Assembly: GCF_001812805.1 (NCBI RefSeq)
Contig: NZ_KV810518.1
Location: 1 to 34,845 of the forward strand
DNA: 34,845 nucleotides
Reading direction: 5' to 3'
DNA from: Corynebacterium sp. HMSC078H07
GTDB lineage: Bacteria; Actinomycetota; Actinomycetes; Mycobacteriales; Mycobacteriaceae
Of the stretch, positions 31,062-34,845 are shown piece by piece. Under the pieces are notes generated by a model, which was not told the origin of the DNA, ran no database searches, and saw nothing but the letters and a program-made list of their open reading frames with translations. The position numbers and the translations under genes were made by a program. Every line of letters begins with the position of its first letter. Positions within the stretch are counted from its first letter, which is position 1.

Positions 31062-32172
31062 GAGCGACGGTACGGCCTTCGTGGAAGGTCGTGCTGAGCA
31101 CCTTGCGCGGTGGCTCCTGAGTCTGAGTGGTGCGCGACGACGCCCCCGTCCGGGCACCCGCGCGATCGATGAGGTCGGCGAGCATATGCCCGGCGGCCGC
31201 TCCTTTCGCTTTGTTGGGCTGCACGACGGTGCTCAGACCCACGGCTAAGGCTGGGGCAATGCCATCGAAGCCGGTAACCGACAGCTGCGAAGGCACGGCG
31301 ATGCCGTGGTCGCGCGCATAGGCCAGCACGCCCAGCGCCATGGAGTCCGTCGTACACAGCACCGCAGTAAGCTCCGGATGCGCGGTGAGCAATTCCTCCG
31401 CGGCAGCGTACGCCGTGCGGGAATCATTAATGTGCCGGGTGACCACAGGAATCGACTCCGGAGAAAGGCCAGCTTCCTGAAAGGCGTCCAATGCCCCCAG
31501 CACGCGGGAGCGCTGCACGTGCATATCGGCGGCCGCCAGCTGCTCGGGAGATACGAAACCGTCGAGACGCTCTCGGTGCAGGCGGATGGTGAGGATGCCG
31601 ATGTGGGTATGGGAGGCGTCGATAAGCGCGCGCGCTGCTGGGGCAATCGCAGCCCTGTCATCGATCCCCACGAAGGGCAGCCCAGAATCCGTGGGCTGGT
31701 CACAGACCACGACCGGCAGCCCACGCCGCCGTACGGCCTCGAGGTAAGCATCGCCCGCAGCTACGGAATACACCACGAAACCATCCACCGCTGCGGAGCC
31801 GACGAGTTGGCCCGCGTGAGCGTCATCGGACGCGCCTACCGTATCGGGGCCCGCCGGTATGAGGGTCAGAGTTGTGCTCGCGCCCGCAGAGGCCTCCGCC
31901 ATGCCCGCAAGGAAGTCAACGGATGCCATGTCCTCGAAGGCATAGGACAGGTGCTCGGTGAGCAGCACCCCCACCGAGCCTTGGCGGCGCGTGCGCAGGC
32001 TGCGCGCGGTGGGGTCTGGGCCGACGTAACCGCGGGCGGCGGCTGCGGCCAGGATGCGTTCGCGGGTGGCAGGAGCCAGCTGGTCAGGGCGGTTATACGC
32101 GTTGGACACCGTGGTGCGGGAAACCCCGAGTTCAGCGGCGAGGGAGGCCAGCGTGGTGCTGCGAGTGGACAT
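31051..32172 (-). CDS. ipsA: LacI-family regulator, IpsA type
   Basis: 373 residues. LacI helix-turn-helix at the N-terminus (TTLASLAAELGVSRTTVSNA, YNRPDQLAPATRERIL) and a periplasmic-binding-protein-like ligand domain (about 65-345; CTTDSMALGVLAYARDHGIA and VTGFDGIAPALAVGL). Placed between otsB and the zinc/manganese transporter, as is C. glutamicum cg2910 (ipsA), an inositol-responsive regulator of ino1 and of mycothiol and cell-wall genes; the name rests on that gene order. The ATG at 32172 follows GGTAAGGTAACCAGC; a longer frame to 32217 has no support. It is divergent from the metal-uptake operon. Confidence 0.75.
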   Translation of the reverse strand: MSTRSTTLASLAAELGVSRTTVSNAYNRPDQLAPATRERILAAAAARGYVGPDPTARSLRTRRQGSVGVLLTEHLSYAFEDMASVDFLAGMAEASAGASTTLTLIPAGPDTVGASDDAHAGQLVGSAAVDGFVVYSVAAGDAYLEAVRRRGLPVVVCDQPTDSGLPFVGIDDRAAIAPAARALIDASHTHIGILTIRLHRERLDGFVSPEQLAAADMHVQRSRVLGALDAFQEAGLSPESIPVVTRHINDSRTAYAAAEELLTAHPELTAVLCTTDSMALGVLAYARDHGIAVPSQLSVTGFDGIAPALAVGLSTVVQPNKAKGAAAGHMLADLIDRAGARTGASSRTTQTQEPPRKVLSTTFHEGRTVAPSA

Positions 32173-32207
32173 GCTGGTTACCTTACCCGTTTTCAACTCA
32201 TCATCAT

Positions 32208-32238
32208 TTGACAACAATTTTCACTAGGACGTTAGAAT
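32208..32238 (+). promoter_or_regulatory. Promoter of the metal-uptake operon with a Zur-like box
   Basis: TTGACA (32208-32213), 19 nt, TAGAAT (32233-32238), then 7 nt to the ATG at 32246: probably a leaderless mRNA. The imperfect palindrome TGACAACAATTTTCA (32209-32223) overlaps the -35 and resembles actinobacterial Zur sites (TGAAAATGATTTTCA-like). Zinc repression is inferred. Confidence 0.5.
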
Positions 32239-32245
32239 AGACGCC

Positions 32246-33352
32246 ATGACTACATCGCTCTCACGCCAATCTTGGCGCCGCCCCACCGCTCTCCTTTTCG
32301 CCGCTACCCTCGGCGCTGCATCGCTGACTGCTTGCTCCTCCAGCGGTGACAACTCTGACGGCGATGCGGGGGCCGGAAGCGATAAAGAGACCATCCACGT
32401 CGTCGCCTCGACGTCCATCTGGGCCGACGTGGCGCAGGCGGTGGTCGACACAGCACAGACCGACGTCAACATCAACGTCCGGGCCATTGTCACCGGCAAC
32501 GGCGTGGACCCGCACCACTTCGAGCCCACCGCGGCCGACATCGCCCGGGCTAACGAGGCCGATGTCATCATCGCCGGTGGCGGCGGCTACGACGCCTGGC
32601 TCTACCAGGCCGTCAAGAACCAAGACGCCATCATCCACGCCCTGCCCCTCACCGAGCATTCCCATGACCATGCGCACGATCATGGCGACCATGACCACGC
32701 ACACGACGAGCATGAGCACGCGCATGACGAACATGCGCATGAAGACGGCCACGACCACGCGCATGAGCACGCTCACGACCACGCGCATGACGTCGAAACC
32801 GTCAGCATGGACGAGGCCAAGAAGATTGCCGCCGAGCACCCAGAGACGATCACCAACATCGAAGGCAACGAGCACGTCTGGTACGACGCCGCAGCCATCG
32901 AGAAGGTGGCCAATGAGGTAGCCACACTCGTGAACAAGACCAACGCGGAAGCCAAGGCCACTGCGGACCCGCTGGTTCAGCGCGTAGAGAAGATCAAGGA
33001 GCGCGTCGGAAAGCTGCCGGCACAGAACTACGCGCAGACCGAACCCATCGCGGATTACATCATGAAGTACTCCGACAGCACCGACGTCACCCCGGAGGGC
33101 TACCGCAAGGCCACCGTCGCCGAGGGCGAGCCGAGTGCTGCGGACCTTGCGCGCTTCCTCGAGGCGATTAACCAGGGCGAGGTCGACCTGCTCATCTTCA
33201 ACCCGCAGACCGAGACGGACATGACCAAGCGCATCCGCTCCGCCGCTGAGGACAAGGACATCCCGGTCGTCGAAATCGGCGAAACCCCGCCGGAGAACAC
33301 CGACTTCCTCGACTACTACGAGGAAGCCGTCAGCGCACTTGAGGCTGCATAA
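32246..33352 (+). CDS. Metal-binding lipoprotein of a Zn/Mn ABC importer (ZnuA-like)
   Basis: 368 residues. Lipobox LTAC with Cys 30 for anchoring, then a cluster A-I solute-binding fold: VASTSIWADVAQAV, VDPHHFEPTAAD (metal-binding His), and in the C-terminal lobe LIFNPQTETDM. Residues 135-180 are a His/Asp-rich loop (HDHAHDHGDHDHAHDEHEHA and more) typical of zinc-binding ZnuA. The later EHVWYDAAAIEKVANEV motif also carries a ligand His. It delivers zinc (possibly manganese) to the permease. The homologous C. glutamicum cg2911-cg2913 operon is under Zur control; a Zur-like box precedes this one. Confidence 0.85.
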   Translation: MTTSLSRQSWRRPTALLFAATLGAASLTACSSSGDNSDGDAGAGSDKETIHVVASTSIWADVAQAVVDTAQTDVNINVRAIVTGNGVDPHHFEPTAADIARANEADVIIAGGGGYDAWLYQAVKNQDAIIHALPLTEHSHDHAHDHGDHDHAHDEHEHAHDEHAHEDGHDHAHEHAHDHAHDVETVSMDEAKKIAAEHPETITNIEGNEHVWYDAAAIEKVANEVATLVNKTNAEAKATADPLVQRVEKIKERVGKLPAQNYAQTEPIADYIMKYSDSTDVTPEGYRKATVAEGEPSAADLARFLEAINQGEVDLLIFNPQTETDMTKRIRSAAEDKDIPVVEIGETPPENTDFLDYYEEAVSALEAA

Positions 33353-34054
33353 GTGCTCGTTTCCTTTCATAATGCCGCAGTGGAACCGCTGTGGTCGGAC
33401 CTGAACCTCGCCGTGGACCGCGGCGAGTTCATCACCGTTTTGGGGCCCAACGGCGTGGGCAAATCCACGCTGCTGGGCACCATCCTGGGCACGCGTGCGC
33501 TTACGGCGGGCACGGTGGACGTTAATTGTCGCGTCGGCTTCATCCCCCAGCAGCGTATGTTCCCCGCTGATCTCCCCCTGCGTGCGCGTGATTTGGTGTC
33601 CTTATCGCTAGCCCATGGCACTGTCCGGCACCGCCGTCCTCCTCGCCACCGCGTGGATGAGCTACTGGAGGAGGTGGGCGCTACCGGTATTGCGAACCGC
33701 CGCGTAGGCCAGCTTTCCGGCGGCCAGCAACAGCTCATCCGCCAGGCCCAGGCGCTTGCCAACGACCCAGAGCTCATTCTCGCCGATGAACCACTCTTGT
33801 CGCTGGATCCGGGAAAGCAGCACGTGACCGTCGAGAGGCTCGAGACGTGGCGTCGCGAGCGCGGCACCTCCATTCTCTTCGTCACGCACGGCATCAACCC
33901 CGTGCTGCACGTCGTCGATAAGGTGCTCTACCTCGCACCAAACGGTCACACATTTGGCCCAGTGGATGAGGTCATGCGCTCCGACGTGCTATCCGAGCTT
34001 TATGGTTCCTCCGTGACCGTCCTCAACGTCGAAGGGAGGCTCATCGTTGTCTAA
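33353..34054 (+). CDS. Zn/Mn ABC importer ATPase (ZnuC-like)
   Basis: 233 residues. Walker A GPNGVGKSTLL, Q-loop (FIPQQRMFPADLPL), signature LSGGQQQLIRQAQAL, Walker B LILADEPLLSLD and H-loop FVTHG are in order. Start is a GTG directly after the TAA of the lipoprotein gene (33350-33352), so expression is coupled. The final codons overlap the permease start by 8 nt. Confidence 0.88.
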   Translation: MLVSFHNAAVEPLWSDLNLAVDRGEFITVLGPNGVGKSTLLGTILGTRALTAGTVDVNCRVGFIPQQRMFPADLPLRARDLVSLSLAHGTVRHRRPPRHRVDELLEEVGATGIANRRVGQLSGGQQQLIRQAQALANDPELILADEPLLSLDPGKQHVTVERLETWRRERGTSILFVTHGINPVLHVVDKVLYLAPNGHTFGPVDEVMRSDVLSELYGSSVTVLNVEGRLIVV

Positions 34055-34845
34055 GTTCATCGAAGACACCCAGTACCTTTTGCAGGTTGATTTTGTGCAG
34101 GACGCGCTCATCGCCTGTGCGCTTCTGGGCATCCTCTCGGGAGTGATGACCTCGCTCATCGTCTTGCGGCAGATGTCCTTCTCCGTGCATGCCACCTCGG
34201 AGCTCGCGCTCATGGGTGCGGCCGCAGCGCTGTTGTTCGGACTGAACATCGGCTTCGGCGCGATTGCCGGCGCCATCGTCGCCGCCATCATTCTGGCGGT
34301 GCTCGGCCTCAAAGGCCAACAGGACAGCGCCATCGGCGTGGTCATGAGCTTTGGCCTAGGCTTGTCGGTGTTATTCCTGCACCTCTACCCTGGCAACGCC
34401 AACACCGCTATGACGCTGCTGACCGGACAAATCGTCGGTGTATCTTCGGCGTCCGTGTGGCTGCTGGCGGCGACGACCGTCATCATTGTCGCAGCCGTTA
34501 CTATTTTGTGGCGCCCGCTTCTTTTTGCCTCCGCGGACCCCGTCATGGCGCAGGCAGCGGGCGTGCCGGTGAAAGCCCTCTCCGTGGTCTTCGCAGTTCT
34601 CGTCGGTTTGACCGCCGCGCAGTCGGTGCAGATCGTCGGCTCGCTGCTCGTCATGGCTTTGCTCATCACGCCGGGCGCGGCGGCAGTGCAGATTACCTCC
34701 TCCCCGCTGCGCGCGGTGGTGTGGGCAACCATCTTCGCGGAGGTCTCCGCCGTGGGAGGGTTTATTCTGTCGCTAGCGCCGGGCCTGCCGGTGTCGGTCT
34801 TCGTGACCACTATTTCTTTTGTCATTTACCTGGTTTGCCGTCTAA
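34047..34845 (+). CDS. Zn/Mn ABC importer permease (ZnuB-like), cut by window end
   Basis: At least 266 codons, still open at the window edge, so only the extreme C-terminus is missing compared with the usual 270-290 residues. About eight hydrophobic helices are visible; GILSGVMTSLIVLRQMSFSV at the start and the later ADPVMAQAAGVPVKAL and GSLLVMALLITPGAAA match the ABC-3 family. The start is a TTG (34047) with AGGGAGG 7 nt upstream, overlapping the ATPase gene by 8 nt. No ATG fits. Confidence 0.85.
   Translation, partial: MSKFIEDTQYLLQVDFVQDALIACALLGILSGVMTSLIVLRQMSFSVHATSELALMGAAAALLFGLNIGFGAIAGAIVAAIILAVLGLKGQQDSAIGVVMSFGLGLSVLFLHLYPGNANTAMTLLTGQIVGVSSASVWLLAATTVIIVAAVTILWRPLLFASADPVMAQAAGVPVKALSVVFAVLVGLTAAQSVQIVGSLLVMALLITPGAAAVQITSSPLRAVVWATIFAEVSAVGGFILSLAPGLPVSVFVTTISFVIYLVCRL

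Noticed and set aside
32660..32790. DNA repeat region in the ZnuA-like gene
   Set aside because: The repetition comes from His/Asp codons of the metal-binding loop, a known feature of this family.

Overview
The window looks like a Corynebacterium chromosome segment. Most of it (about 8250 to the end) keeps a gene order I know from C. glutamicum: purC, purB, purD, a HIT protein, a PhoS/PhoR-type two-component pair, pyruvate:quinone oxidoreductase (pqo), an MFS exporter with its TetR regulator, tRNA-Thr, thrE, otsA, otsB, an IpsA-type LacI regulator and a Zn/Mn ABC importer. Species cannot be fixed from sequence alone; the backbone is GC-rich.

Positions 1-8250 are an accessory island. It starts inside the 3' end of an IS3-family element (1-208) and ends with a decayed IS256-type transposase fragment (about 7895-8234). 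It holds: (a) a visibly AT-richer minus-strand operon, 4454 to 516, with its own promoter, a 47-codon Cys-containing peptide gene, a hairpin, a fused ABC half-transporter, a 52-codon gene and a MacB-type ATPase/FtsX-like permease pair; (b) seven 12-bp repeats at 4921-5004; (c) a serine recombinase whose start carries a 22-bp tandem duplication, coupled to a small upstream gene; (d) a HigB toxin followed by an antitoxin fused to an ImmA/IrrE-type metallopeptidase; (e) a stretch of dead genes.

The most interesting candidate for an undescribed system is (a). It resembles a bacteriocin or signal-peptide locus (precursor, exporter, possible immunity protein, self-protection ABC pump), but the window contains no recognisable peptide-modifying enzyme. 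The genes are linked by 8-bp overlaps or abutting stop/start codons.

Backbone layout: 8254-11970 (minus) DUF2334 protein, oligopeptidase B, purC. 12037-14159 (plus) a secreted or anchored protein coupled to a coiled-coil protein, followed by nested inverted repeats. 14313-17046 (minus) purB and purD. 17081-17506 HIT protein. 17503-19668 (minus) sensor kinase and response regulator. 19801-21944 a MerR/TipA-like regulator divergent from a UMF1-type MFS protein. 22011-23756 (minus) pqo. 23929-25942 MFS exporter and TetR. 25962-26034 tRNA-Thr(TGT), minus. 26221-31014 thrE, a Lys-rich protein, otsA, a lipoprotein and otsB: threonine export plus the OtsAB trehalose route. 31051-32172 (minus) LacI/IpsA-type regulator. 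32246 to the end, a zinc or manganese uptake operon cut by the window edge. Several promoters place the -10 box 7-8 nt before the start codon, which points to leaderless transcripts.
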